Shown: in pieces, positions 54,743-63,386 of the stretch
Position numbering within the stretch: the stretch's first letter is position 1
How the letters are laid out: each line of letters starts with the position of its first letter
From: JANQQC01 sp965262255
GTDB lineage: Bacteria; Pseudomonadota; Alphaproteobacteria; Caulobacterales; Hyphomonadaceae
Assembly (NCBI GenBank): GCA_965262255.1
Contig: OZ253505.1
Coordinates: forward strand, 1,488,001-1,552,000
Direction: 5' to 3'
DNA: 64,000 nucleotides
Position numbers and translations under genes: made by a program
The notes under the pieces: generated by a model
What the model was told of the DNA's origin: nothing
What the model saw: only the letters and a program-made list of their open reading frames with translations
The model's database searches: none

Positions 54743-55543
54743 TCACTTTGCTCGCGCTAATAGATTTTTGGCAGACACATATATCGGCTCATCGACCATC
54801 AAACCGTCGACCGAAATAGTCTTGCCTTCAGATTTTTCAAAAGCCTGGATTATGCGCTGAGCTGTCTCGAGTTCTTCCGCGCTTGGTGCGAAGCAGGCAT
54901 TAATCGGTTCCACTTGGTCTGGGTGTAGAGCAATTCTTCCGCGAAAGCCCATTTTTCTAAGTTTTGTTGTTTCCTCCTTTAGTCCGGTGCTGTCTCGAAT
55001 ATTGAGATAGGCTCCATCTAAAGGTGTAATTCCGGCTAATGCCGCGGCGTGAACGATAAGCGACCGTCCATACAAGAGACTATCCCATCCCGTGTCAGAC
55101 CCTACATCTTTCGACCAATCTCCCGTTCCAAAGAGAAGGGCCGCCAATCCGCCCGCCGTCGCTATGTCGAATATACGCGCCATTCCAAGAGGTGATTCTA
55201 TAATTGCAAAGAGTCTTGGATTTTCTCCGACTACTTTTCTAACAATGCTTATGTCATCGACGCTTTCAACTTTCGGAACGATAACACCAGCAATGCTCTG
55301 ACTTTCAAATAGCGCTAGGTCTTTCGAACCTAGGTCAGTTGAAGGGTGGTTAATGCGGTACAGAACTCTATCGTTATCGCCATGTTGCTCCAAAAAATTT
55401 TTGACATTTTCGCGGGCAAGATCTTTATCTGTTAATGAGACACCATCCTCTAAATCCACACAAACCGCATCAGCGGGACGTGCGAGGGCTTTCTCTATGC
55501 GATCTGCGCGATCACCGGTTACAAATAGGATACTTCGGGGCAT
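54743..55543 (-). CDS. HpcH/HpaI-CitE family CoA-ester lyase
   Basis: The 266-residue TIM-barrel product resembles the beta subunit of citrate lyase and malyl-/citramalyl-CoA lyases: PRSILFVTGDRADRIEKAL (2-20), ADAVCVDLEDGV (near 24-35) with the metal-binding acidic residues, and LFAIIESPLGMARIFDI (near 109-125). It cleaves hydroxyacyl-CoA into acetyl-CoA plus an oxoacid. ATG 55543 is preceded by AGGAG; a TTG three bases earlier is superfluous. With the CoA transferase and MaoC hydratase nearby it would complete an itaconate-like route (CoA activation, hydration, citramalyl-CoA cleavage), but no regulon operator precedes it. Confidence 0.88.
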   Translation of the reverse strand: MPRSILFVTGDRADRIEKALARPADAVCVDLEDGVSLTDKDLARENVKNFLEQHGDNDRVLYRINHPSTDLGSKDLALFESQSIAGVIVPKVESVDDISIVRKVVGENPRLFAIIESPLGMARIFDIATAGGLAALLFGTGDWSKDVGSDTGWDSLLYGRSLIVHAAALAGITPLDGAYLNIRDSTGLKEETTKLRKMGFRGRIALHPDQVEPINACFAPSAEELETAQRIIQAFEKSEGKTISVDGLMVDEPIYVSAKNLLARAK

Positions 55544-55991
55544 CAAGTGTTACTCCTGATCGCTGAAAGATTTTTTAGAGAACGGCTCACCATCAACCAG
55601 ACAATTAGATGGCTACTTCTTCTTTTGGAAACAGCCCTCGTTTCACAGTTATAGTTCAAAAGTTCGGTCGAACTGCAGATGAAATTGCGCAACTTTAGTC
55701 TGTACACCAAAGCGACTGTGTGTCTATACGGGCCGCAGGATAACAGTTAGGAATACTCGTTTAACAGCGTATTCTATTCGATGGAGCAGCTAACAAAAAA
55801 ACTATTGTCGATCTTAGAGTCGAAAAATAGTCCGCGGATATTTCTGGCACAGACAGAGCACAAGGAATTTTCGATACTGAAAAAGCGATTTCTTTCGGGA
55901 TGTTCTAGAAATTTATAGAAACAACCGAAAGGTTTAATGAAAAGATCGTCAACAGAGATGCAAACCGAAATTTGCTGATACAGAGAGTTAA

Positions 55992-56212
55992 GAGGCTAAA
56001 CGAGAAAGGATAAAATTACTTATTCTGGAAGAGCGGGGAACTGAGCGTCCACAAGGAGGAAAAGTTGAAGAGGTTCAAAATGAAGTTATCGGGTTTTGAG
56101 CAAATTTTTCGAAGTTTTTGGGCAGTACTCCTAATAGTTGACGGCAAACTTCCCCACGATTTCCCCAAATTAATGCACGAAGTTTGGTAGCGGCGATTTT
56201 TCGTTTAGCCTC
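55992..56212 (+). mobile_element. MITE-like element, copy 2 (221 bp)
   Basis: Termini are GAGGCTAAACGAGAAA (one mismatch against copy 1) and TTTTTCGTTTAGCCTC. Direct TAA flanks lie at 55989-55991 and 56213-56215. The interior follows copy 1 along its whole length, with many substitutions, in the same orientation. It has no coding capacity. Confidence 0.85.
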
Positions 56213-56518
56213 TAAGATCGCCCGGAGTCGATGCCCGTCAAACGTTCCGCCATAAATTATTCAGGGACCGCAGTCGTAAAAGATAAAAGCAAAATCAACC
56301 CAACTGAATGAAGTCTACCACTTCCAGATTATAGGGAACATTTTTCGAAGATGGCATAGCCTTGAGTGCGCTCAACGTTAATGAAGCCTTGGAGATTGAA
56401 GCAAATCTCCATTAACTCGTTCCAAAATCTTTGCTTGTAAGTTTTGCCAAATAAGGAAAGAAATTGTTGTCTTGCGACAATTTTTTCTTGATAAAAATTC
56501 TATTACGTGATATTCAAA

Positions 56519-56535
56519 TGTCCGGATGTCCGTAC
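56519..56535. promoter_or_regulatory. distal operator of the TonB receptor gene
   Basis: TGTCCGGATGTCCGTAC is the exact reverse complement of the operator at 48909-48925. It lies 100 bp upstream of the receptor start. Confidence 0.8.
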
Positions 56536-56588
56536 AACATGCAAACTGCTTGCATTCTGAATGTGTTGATGGGTTACATTTCGGGTTC

Positions 56589-56605
56589 GTACGGACATCC
56601 CGAAT
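56589..56605. promoter_or_regulatory. proximal operator of the TonB receptor gene
   Basis: GTACGGACATCCCGAAT matches the first 12 bases of the operator, then diverges. It faces the distal site in opposite orientation, 70 bp centre to centre, which could allow cooperative binding or looping. Confidence 0.65.
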
Positions 56606-56634
56606 AACTTATTTAAGAAATGATGGAGCATAAA

Positions 56635-58974
56635 ATGAGCGTAGCTAAAGCTCTAACGGCGACTTCGGTCGTGGCCTTGTTGTCAAATTCTATTGTCCTT
56701 GCTCAGGAAGCAGAGGAACAAGATACCGAGCGTTCTCTGAACAAAGTAATAGTCACGGCGACTAAGCGAGCTGAGAATATTCAGGAAGTTCCAATCGCGA
56801 TCACAGCATTCAGTTCTGATGCTATCGCGAACGAAAGAGTGGACGATCTTCAGGAGATTGCCTCTCGAACACCGAGTTTTTTGATCGGTCAGAATGGTCC
56901 TTCCGCTCCAGAATTGACAATTCGCGGGATTGGATCAACCGACCGTGAAGCAGGGTCGGAACGTTCAGTCGTCGTATTTGTAGACGAGGTTTATATAGGC
57001 CGCGCAGGCGCATCGACGTTTGATCTTTATGATCTAGAAAGAATAGAAGTTCTACGCGGACCCCAAGGAAGCGTTTTTGGACGGAATGTTGTCGGTGGCT
57101 CTGTAAATCTTGTCACTGCGAATCCAGATTTTGATTTCGATTCAAACTTCCAAGCAACTTTAGGAAGCCTGAGCCTTATTGAGCTCCAAGGCGCGGTCAC
57201 GGGTACCCTTTCGGAGCAGGTGGCTGGAAGGTTCGCTTTCAGTGCAAAAAAGCGCAACGGCTTTTATAAAAATCGGCAATTTGGAATGAAAACGACGGAC
57301 AATACGGAGACATTTAGTGCGAGGGGTAAGTTGCTTTATAAACCGGATGAAGATTTTCGGGCCTTATTCACCCTAGACCTAAGTCAAGATACTGTCGATG
57401 GGATTTCTAGTGCGATTACGCAAGGAGCGACAAGTGACACCGAGTACAATGGTGAATTTACTACACGATTTGGTACGTTGGATAAAAAACCCCATAGTGA
57501 TTTGTACGTTACCGATAATAACGAACTCGGTGAATTGGATAGGACAATCTATGGTTTGTCAGGTCGCGCCGATTGGAAACAGCCTTATGGTGATGTTACT
57601 TTATTGGGATCTTTCCGAAGTGCTAGCTTTAACATAGTAAGGGATCTAGTCGGAATTCCTATTGCAGCTCCTAATGCGACATTTGTATCAGTCGACTCCA
57701 AGACTCGAGGATTCTCGGTAGGATACGGGTTCGAGTCTACGGCTGCCAACGACGAAGATTACACTTCTTTATCAGCCGAACTTCGACTAGCATCTCCAAG
57801 TGATAGCGAAAGTTCTAACACTTGGCTTGTTGGCGGGTATTTCTTGAGTGAAAAAACAGATCGCGCCCAAATCCGCGAACGTAATCTAGGAGCAGTTGGT
57901 ACTAGTCAAACACACATATCAAGACCGTTATTTGACCAGTCAGTAGAGTTAACTAGTTTTGCTGTTTTTGCCAATGGGACGTTCCAGTTTGCTGAGGATC
58001 GGGCAGGGTTGACTATTGGAGCACGATATTCCAGTGATGAAAAGTCATTCGACCTAGAAGTGAAAGACACAATCACCACAGCAAAACGAGCCGAAATTAC
58101 AGCGGCGATATCGACTGCAAACATAACATGGAATCCATCTAGAGCCCTTTTTAAATCGTCGTCAAGTAAGACTTTTAGCAAGTTCACTCCAGAGGTCACT
58201 ATTGACTATAAATTGGATGATGATGTCTTAGTGTATGGGAAGGTATCTACGGGGTACAAAAGCGGTGGATTTGCGGGTTTGGCACCGACCAAAACAATTT
58301 CCGAAACTCCGTTTTCTGAAGAGACTGTATTGAATAAAGAAATCGGTTTAAAGAGCGATTTACTTGATTATCGATTGATGCTTAATGCTAGTTTATTTGA
58401 AATGGACTTTGATGAGCTTCAATTAAGAGATCGGGTACTGTTTACGCCAGGTGATGAGACTAGCGCTGTAGTTTTGATAGCAAATGCTGCAAACGCTAAG
58501 ATTAGAGGGTTAGAGGTCGATTTCATGGCTAAGCCTTCGGAAAATTTAGATGTTTTTGGAGGACTATCTCTTCTAGAATCGGAAATAACTAAAGTAGGAG
58601 AAGGGTCTACCATTAAAGTTGGAACAGTATTGCCAAAAGCCCCTAAGACTTCGTTAAGTTTAAGTTTTGATTATAAGATGCCTCAGACCGGATCTGGCGA
58701 GTTATCTTTCGGAGCGGGACTTCAACATGTTGGTGAGTTTTACTTTGATGTTAATGAAGACACCGCAGGGAAGGAACCAGCTTACACGTTATTTGATGTG
58801 CGAATGTCCTATAAACCTGAGAATGGAGCTTGGTCTCTTAGTTTATGGGGCAAAAACCTTACAGATGAGTATTATCGCACTCAAGTCCAGTCAGTGTTTG
58901 GCGACGATGTAGCGATTATCTCAAGGTTGGGTGAGCCACTTACATGGGGGCTTTCTTACACTCTGAAACGTTAG
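56635..58974 (+). CDS. TonB-dependent outer-membrane receptor
   Basis: The 779-residue product has a signal peptide (to about AQEAE), a TonB-box-like segment (LNKVIVTATKR, near 34-44), a plug domain (IQEVPIAITAFSSDAI near 49, then VLRGPQGSVFGRNVVGG near 137-153) and a 22-strand barrel ending GLSYTLKR. The ATG at 56635, six bases after GGAG, was chosen over ATGs at 56620 and 56623. These receptors import large or scarce substrates using TonB energy. Two regulon operators precede it, tying it to the catabolic genes. Its stop codon is created by a MITE insertion, and the usual terminal aromatic residue (outer-membrane sorting signal) is absent. Confidence 0.92.
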   Translation: MSVAKALTATSVVALLSNSIVLAQEAEEQDTERSLNKVIVTATKRAENIQEVPIAITAFSSDAIANERVDDLQEIASRTPSFLIGQNGPSAPELTIRGIGSTDREAGSERSVVVFVDEVYIGRAGASTFDLYDLERIEVLRGPQGSVFGRNVVGGSVNLVTANPDFDFDSNFQATLGSLSLIELQGAVTGTLSEQVAGRFAFSAKKRNGFYKNRQFGMKTTDNTETFSARGKLLYKPDEDFRALFTLDLSQDTVDGISSAITQGATSDTEYNGEFTTRFGTLDKKPHSDLYVTDNNELGELDRTIYGLSGRADWKQPYGDVTLLGSFRSASFNIVRDLVGIPIAAPNATFVSVDSKTRGFSVGYGFESTAANDEDYTSLSAELRLASPSDSESSNTWLVGGYFLSEKTDRAQIRERNLGAVGTSQTHISRPLFDQSVELTSFAVFANGTFQFAEDRAGLTIGARYSSDEKSFDLEVKDTITTAKRAEITAAISTANITWNPSRALFKSSSSKTFSKFTPEVTIDYKLDDDVLVYGKVSTGYKSGGFAGLAPTKTISETPFSEETVLNKEIGLKSDLLDYRLMLNASLFEMDFDELQLRDRVLFTPGDETSAVVLIANAANAKIRGLEVDFMAKPSENLDVFGGLSLLESEITKVGEGSTIKVGTVLPKAPKTSLSLSFDYKMPQTGSGELSFGAGLQHVGEFYFDVNEDTAGKEPAYTLFDVRMSYKPENGAWSLSLWGKNLTDEYYRTQVQSVFGDDVAIISRLGEPLTWGLSYTLKR

Positions 58975-59195
58975 AGGCTAAACGAAAAACCATCGTTCTC
59001 GATGCTTTAGCGCCGATTTCCTCTATTTGTTCTACGAATTGCTTCCTACATTTAAGAGTAGTTGATAGAAACCTTCATAAATTAGCCAGATAATCCAAAA
59101 TTTTCTTCTACACGGTAGGAGTTTTCGCTTAGAACGAATGCTTATTCCCTGTACTTCCTATAAATGTAACTTTCTTATCTTTTTCGTCTGGCCTC
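58974..59195 (-). mobile_element. MITE-like element, copy 3 (222 bp, diverged)
   Basis: Left end GAGGCTAAACGAAAAA is identical to copy 1; the right end TTTTTCGTCTGGCCTC has two changes. Direct TTA flanks lie at 58971-58973 and 59196-59198. The length equals copy 1 exactly, and the interior resembles copy 1 in inverted orientation (for example GTAA-TTTC near the right end). The stop codon of the TonB receptor spans the target duplication and first base of the element. Confidence 0.75.
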
Positions 59196-59299
59196 TTAGA
59201 AAATTGATTAGGAAACATATATGCAGGGTTAGAATGGTGTAAGTACCGCTCATCTATCAACTAAACAAGCCAGCGATGCTGGTTAGTGAGAACTCAGTT

Positions 59300-60334
59300 A
59301 TGTTTTCTGCGTATGCGCGGATTGGCGCGAACCGTTACAGGGAAATTTTCGGATTAGATTTTGAACAGTTTGAGGTTGGTCAGAAATTTGTCCATCATCC
59401 GGGATTGACAGTCTCGCAACAAGATAATCGGGATGAGAGTTCTACCACGCTAAACTGCGCTCATATTCACTATAACGCAGATTACGCATCGAAGTCGGAG
59501 TTTGAGTTGCCGATCTACGTTAGCACTTCTACGCTGCAGATTTTGTTTGGACTGGCTTGGAAAACTTTTGCGAGAAAGGAACGAATCATTGAATGTGAAG
59601 ATATCTCGATGACCTCGCCAGTGTTTGGAGGTGACACACTTTATGCTGAAAGCGAAATTTTAGAGAAAATGGACGACTCAGAGTCTCTAGGAAAAATTAA
59701 GATTGAACTCAGTGGCCGCAACCAAAGAGGGGATACTATCTGCCGCACTATATGCTGGATAACAATTTTTAAGTCGGGATATCATCCTTATTACAAGCAG
59801 ATCGAAGTGGTGTCGTTAGAGGATAATCCTAAATTTGCTGGTTATAGGCTCGACAACAACGGAAATCTTTTGGAACAGCTAGGTCTGTATTTTGAAGATT
59901 TTGAGATAGGTGAAATCTATGAACACGCGCCGCGGAAAGTAATTTCAGTCGAAGAGGCACGCAGTCAGGCCTTACAAAACTTCAACTGGGATCCCCGATA
60001 CATAGATCAGGATTACGCTGAGAAATACTTTCAAGAAAACGTTTGTCCAGTGCCAGAACTAACGGCGATGGCAATGATCACTGCCGCGACAACGCGCACC
60101 TTAGGTCGAGTGGTCGTTAATCTTGGTTGGTATAAATTTAAGGTAGCCCGACATTTTTACCCAAACGAACTGATTACGGTCAGTACGGAAATTGTCGACA
60201 AAAGAGATTCTAAGTCGCGCCCAAGTCAGGGAATTTTGACAGTAAAAACGCGATGTTTTGACAGCGAGCAAACAGAAGTCGCTTATTATGATCGTAAACT
60301 TCTGGTATATCGGGAAGGAGGCATCCCCTCATAG
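59300..60334 (+). CDS. double-hotdog MaoC-family dehydratase
   Basis: The 344-residue product has two MaoC-type hotdog domains, each introduced by a variant of the same phrase: GLDFEQFEVGQKFVHHPG (17-34) and GLYFEDFEIGEIYEHAP (near 201-217). Such proteins hydrate mesaconyl-CoA or itaconyl-CoA, or dehydrate malyl-CoA-type esters. The catalytic half has the DxxxxH-like region NCAHIHYNADYA (near 53-64). The ATG at 59300 was preferred to one at 59276, though both lack a strong ribosome-binding site. A partial second copy starts at 63387. With the CoA transferase and CitE-type lyase it fits an itaconate- or mesaconate-degrading route. Confidence 0.85.
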   Translation: MFSAYARIGANRYREIFGLDFEQFEVGQKFVHHPGLTVSQQDNRDESSTTLNCAHIHYNADYASKSEFELPIYVSTSTLQILFGLAWKTFARKERIIECEDISMTSPVFGGDTLYAESEILEKMDDSESLGKIKIELSGRNQRGDTICRTICWITIFKSGYHPYYKQIEVVSLEDNPKFAGYRLDNNGNLLEQLGLYFEDFEIGEIYEHAPRKVISVEEARSQALQNFNWDPRYIDQDYAEKYFQENVCPVPELTAMAMITAATTRTLGRVVVNLGWYKFKVARHFYPNELITVSTEIVDKRDSKSRPSQGILTVKTRCFDSEQTEVAYYDRKLLVYREGGIPS

Positions 60335-60513
60335 AAAATTGAACGTGTTGTATCAAGAGTGACAAACATGGATGCAGGAAAAATTACGTTTATAATCTGG
60401 TTCTTCTTCTGGATTCGTCGGGGTAGTGGATTCTTTTCCTTAGACAATGCTCATAACCTTATGGGCGGAACTGTTGATTAGAAACTTTTTGATTAGAGGT
60501 TGATTTTGCAAAA

Positions 60514-61107
60514 ATGCCATCCGTAAACAAAGTAATACTAATTGGAAACCTCGGTAGAGATCCGGAAATTCGCGATTTTGCGAACGGTAATCAGTTTTGT
60601 ACACTAAGCGTAGCTACAACGGTCTCGTGGATTGAGGAAAACGGTGACCGTCTTGAGAAAACGGAATGGCATCGGGTAGCGATTTATAACCAATCTCTAA
60701 TTGATATAGCACGTCAACAATTAGTGAAAGGGAGCAAAGTTTATGTCGAAGGTCAGTTACAGACGAACAAATATACTGATCGAAATGGAATAGTTCGGTA
60801 TTCGACGCAAGTTGTTATCAGTAAATTTAAAGGCGTTCTTGTGCCGGTGGGAAGAACGAGATCAGTAGAGCGAGCTAAACCCATAAATCAACGAGAACTT
60901 CATTCAGATCAAAATAAGGTTACTGAGTCGCGGTCAAAGATTGTATATAATCCCGGTATTACTACGGAATCGTATGTGAAGTATCTAAGAAGGTTAGAAA
61001 ACGAGCTAGAGCCATTTATGGGTGATTCGCGGTGGTCAGACAATCTGGAAAACCGCATCGACTACGATGTGAATCTTGATGATGTAGACTCGGATTGGTA
61101 CTTGTGA
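60514..61107 (+). CDS. ssb: single-stranded DNA-binding protein, accessory type
   Basis: The 197-residue product has the SSB OB fold: VNKVILIGNLGRDPEIR (4-20), WHRVAIYNQ (near 53-61) and GSKVYVEGQLQTNKYTDRNG (near 74-93). The usual C-terminal acidic tip DDDIPF is replaced by a tail ending DVDSDWYL, still acidic and aromatic but not canonical. The Ser/Asn-rich linker is short. It is probably a second, transferred SSB, as it sits among accessory genes beside a Fic protein. It is followed by an intrinsic terminator. The ribosome-binding site is weak. Confidence 0.93.
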   Translation: MPSVNKVILIGNLGRDPEIRDFANGNQFCTLSVATTVSWIEENGDRLEKTEWHRVAIYNQSLIDIARQQLVKGSKVYVEGQLQTNKYTDRNGIVRYSTQVVISKFKGVLVPVGRTRSVERAKPINQRELHSDQNKVTESRSKIVYNPGITTESYVKYLRRLENELEPFMGDSRWSDNLENRIDYDVNLDDVDSDWYL

Positions 61108-61140
61108 GGGCATCAATAGCATGACGGTATGACTTTGTGT

Positions 61141-61172
61141 AAGACGAAAAGAGAGTAGTTGTCGTCTTTTTT
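61141..61172 (+). terminator. intrinsic terminator after ssb
   Basis: AAGACGA (61141-61147) pairs with TCGTCTT (61162-61168), followed by further T residues to 61172. It stands 34 bp after the ssb stop, the standard arrangement for rho-independent termination. Confidence 0.8.
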
Positions 61173-61230
61173 CACTAAATTGACTCGGGTTCTGTTTAGT
61201 ATCCCAATTTAGAGCGAGTATTGCGAGCTA

Positions 61231-62406
61231 CTAGCTAAATTCAGTTCCATCATTCAACAGATTTAGGTACTCCTGATAGATGTACACTCTGTGTCGAGAC
61301 TTCCCCGTTATTTCTGTCATTATTCCGAGGTTTTCCAGAAGTTTAAGCCCTCTGATAGCGGTAGGCAAAGACATACCTGTGGTTTTACAAATTTTACTGG
61401 TGTTCAGTATAGGGTTTTGTTGTGTTAACGTGCAAATTGTCAGGGCAGAAGCGGTAGGACGGTTACTTTGCTCAATCTTTTTTCTATCACGAATGAACAG
61501 TTCAACAATTTTCTGAGCAGCTTCAGCTGCTTGCTGGGAAGTCTCTATGACACCTTCTAGAAAGAATTCAATCCAATCTTCCCAGTTTCCAGTTTCTCTT
61601 ACCGACTGCAATAGATCGTAATACAACTTTTTGTGAGTTTTGAAGTAGAGACTTAGATACAAAATTGGTTCCGGTATTAGACCGCGGACGTGTAGAATAA
61701 TTGGTATAAGCAATCTTCCCAAACGTCCGTTCCCATCTAAAAAAGGGTGAATGGTTTCGAATTGATGGTGTGCAAGAGCTGCGACTACCAAAGCCGGATA
61801 TTTTACAGAGTCATCGTGAAGAAATTTTTCAAATTTGTCTAAACAAGGCATCAATTCATTTGGTGGTGGAGGCACAAAACTAGCGTTACCCGGGCGAGTA
61901 CCGCCTATCCAATTTTGCGTGTATCGAAATTCGCCGGGCGACTTATCGCCCCCTCGAGCATTATTCATTAAACGCTCATGCATTTCCCTTATTAGTCGTA
62001 GTGAAAGCGGTAACTCCTCAAGCCTTTCGATGCCATAGTTTAGGGCGCTGACATAGCAAGAGACTTCAGCGACATCATCTATTGGAGCCCCGGGAGCCTC
62101 TTTTGATTCATACAATAGCAAATCTGATAAAGAACTCTGGGTTCCTTCAATCTGTGACGATAGTACGGCTTCCTTTCGAACATACATATACAGGAACAAT
62201 TTTGTATCCGGAATTAACGAACTCTTCCCGCCAAGATGACTCAGAGCGGAGGCCGCCTTCTCAACTAAAGGAGACAGTCGTGTCATGTCCAAAGGAGGGT
62301 CGGGAGGCAAACTAGAAGGCACGTAAGCGAAGTATTGTTCCGGCCCGACTAGTGTGCTTGCAACATACCGGCCACATCGGGATTCTTTATTCGTTTGGTT
62401 TTCCAT
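61231..62406 (-). CDS. Fic-family AMP-transferase, class II
   Basis: The 391-residue protein contains the Fic catalytic motif HPFLDGNGRLGR (near 218-229), which transfers AMP (or another nucleotide part) to a target hydroxyl. The N-terminal inhibitory helix has SSQIEG (83-88), fitting the (S/T)xxxE(G/N) rule, so it is self-inhibited. The C-terminal winged helix (NTSKICKTTGMSLPTAIRGL, near 344-363) suggests DNA binding, and such proteins often act as stand-alone regulators. Length is typical. It is monocistronic and convergent with ssb across the terminator. Confidence 0.93.
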   Translation of the reverse strand: MENQTNKESRCGRYVASTLVGPEQYFAYVPSSLPPDPPLDMTRLSPLVEKAASALSHLGGKSSLIPDTKLFLYMYVRKEAVLSSQIEGTQSSLSDLLLYESKEAPGAPIDDVAEVSCYVSALNYGIERLEELPLSLRLIREMHERLMNNARGGDKSPGEFRYTQNWIGGTRPGNASFVPPPPNELMPCLDKFEKFLHDDSVKYPALVVAALAHHQFETIHPFLDGNGRLGRLLIPIILHVRGLIPEPILYLSLYFKTHKKLYYDLLQSVRETGNWEDWIEFFLEGVIETSQQAAEAAQKIVELFIRDRKKIEQSNRPTASALTICTLTQQNPILNTSKICKTTGMSLPTAIRGLKLLENLGIMTEITGKSRHRVYIYQEYLNLLNDGTEFS

Positions 62407-63386
62407 AGAGTTGATCCAAAAATCTTATAAAAAACATAGTACCCCGAAATATGCAATCTGGCCTTAGTGCTTGTTTGCACTAGAATCCATATTGGCAGAT
62501 CGAAGGCTCTGCGGGGGTTGTTCGAACTGCAACGAACATTGAGAAAGAGTGATTACACAACCTCGTATCCAGTCGTCATTCTAAGTTATGTCAAATAGGC
62601 AGAAAGTTCGTAAATCAGAAATATGTTTCGGATCCGTAATCGCTATCATATTTGTTTCAAATGGTATGCACATGATAATTGTAAATTATAGATGACTTAG
62701 CCAAAAGCTTAGTCAACAGTACTAACACAAAAGCGATATTTTGTTAGTTGCCAAAACTTTAACTAACGCAGGTGAAAGTACAAACTTCTATACTAACACG
62801 AAAGCGATATTACTTTAGTTGCTAAAACTTTAACTAACGTACGTGAAAGTACAAACTTCTATACTAACACAAAAGTGATATTTCGTTGGTTGTCAAAAAT
62901 TTTCCTAGGAAGGCGTTTTTTCGATTAATCAAAGAAACACTGAAAGGATAGTTCATAACCTATCAAAATTCTAACTGACACAGATAGTGGTTCAATCTTT
63001 AGTATGAATACACGCTAACAGAGGGGGTAATATAGAAATAGGTCAAGGAGAGTATACTCTGACTTAGGAATGAAAATCCATTTTCATACACGCGCTAAGA
63101 GTCAACTGGACTAAGTGAAATTTTACCGAGACCTGAACTCTTGTTGGAGAATTACAGTGTTATTACGCTTAACCTTAGAATCGTATCCAAGCCCTTGGCG
63201 CATTCGTAGAGTATCCTACTGCCCTGTAAGCTGCTGTGGGGAGGCAATAGGTTGACTATCCTCTCCTTGGTTTCCCGAAAAGGACGAAGGCGATGCCAGG
63301 GTTTCCATAAGGCATCTATAATCATCTAGAGCAGTTCTGTCGCAAGTAAGGATTTTTGTTTCAGCGTCGGTTCTATCCTTTCGAGG
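62407..63386. other. about 1-kb non-coding region with repeats
   Basis: Non-coding DNA between the Fic gene and the truncated MaoC copy. It holds the 71-bp tandem repeat (62720-62909) and, at 63222-63316, a set of possible RNA stems. I find no protein gene and no tRNA. Confidence 0.55.
62720..62909. repeat. 71-bp tandem repeat, about 2.7 units
   Basis: Units begin with TACTAACAC at 62720, 62791 and 62862, an exact 71-bp period; the last unit is truncated. Each full unit holds ACTAAC-type hexamers in both orientations, with GTTAGTT and AACTAAC forming an inverted pair across 11 bases in unit 1. Units 1 and 2 differ at about ten positions. No spacer structure of a CRISPR type is present. Confidence 0.85.

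Larger units (their letters stand above)
55544..56634. other. 1.1-kb non-coding region with MITE and operators
   Basis: This region separates the divergent CitE-type and TonB-receptor genes. It contains MITE copy 2 (55992-56212) and two inversely oriented regulon operators (56519-56535 and 56589-56605). I see no other gene or RNA. Confidence 0.6.

Noticed and set aside
62720..62909. CRISPR-like array
   Set aside because: The units are contiguous 71-bp tandem repeats without unique spacers and with no cas genes nearby.
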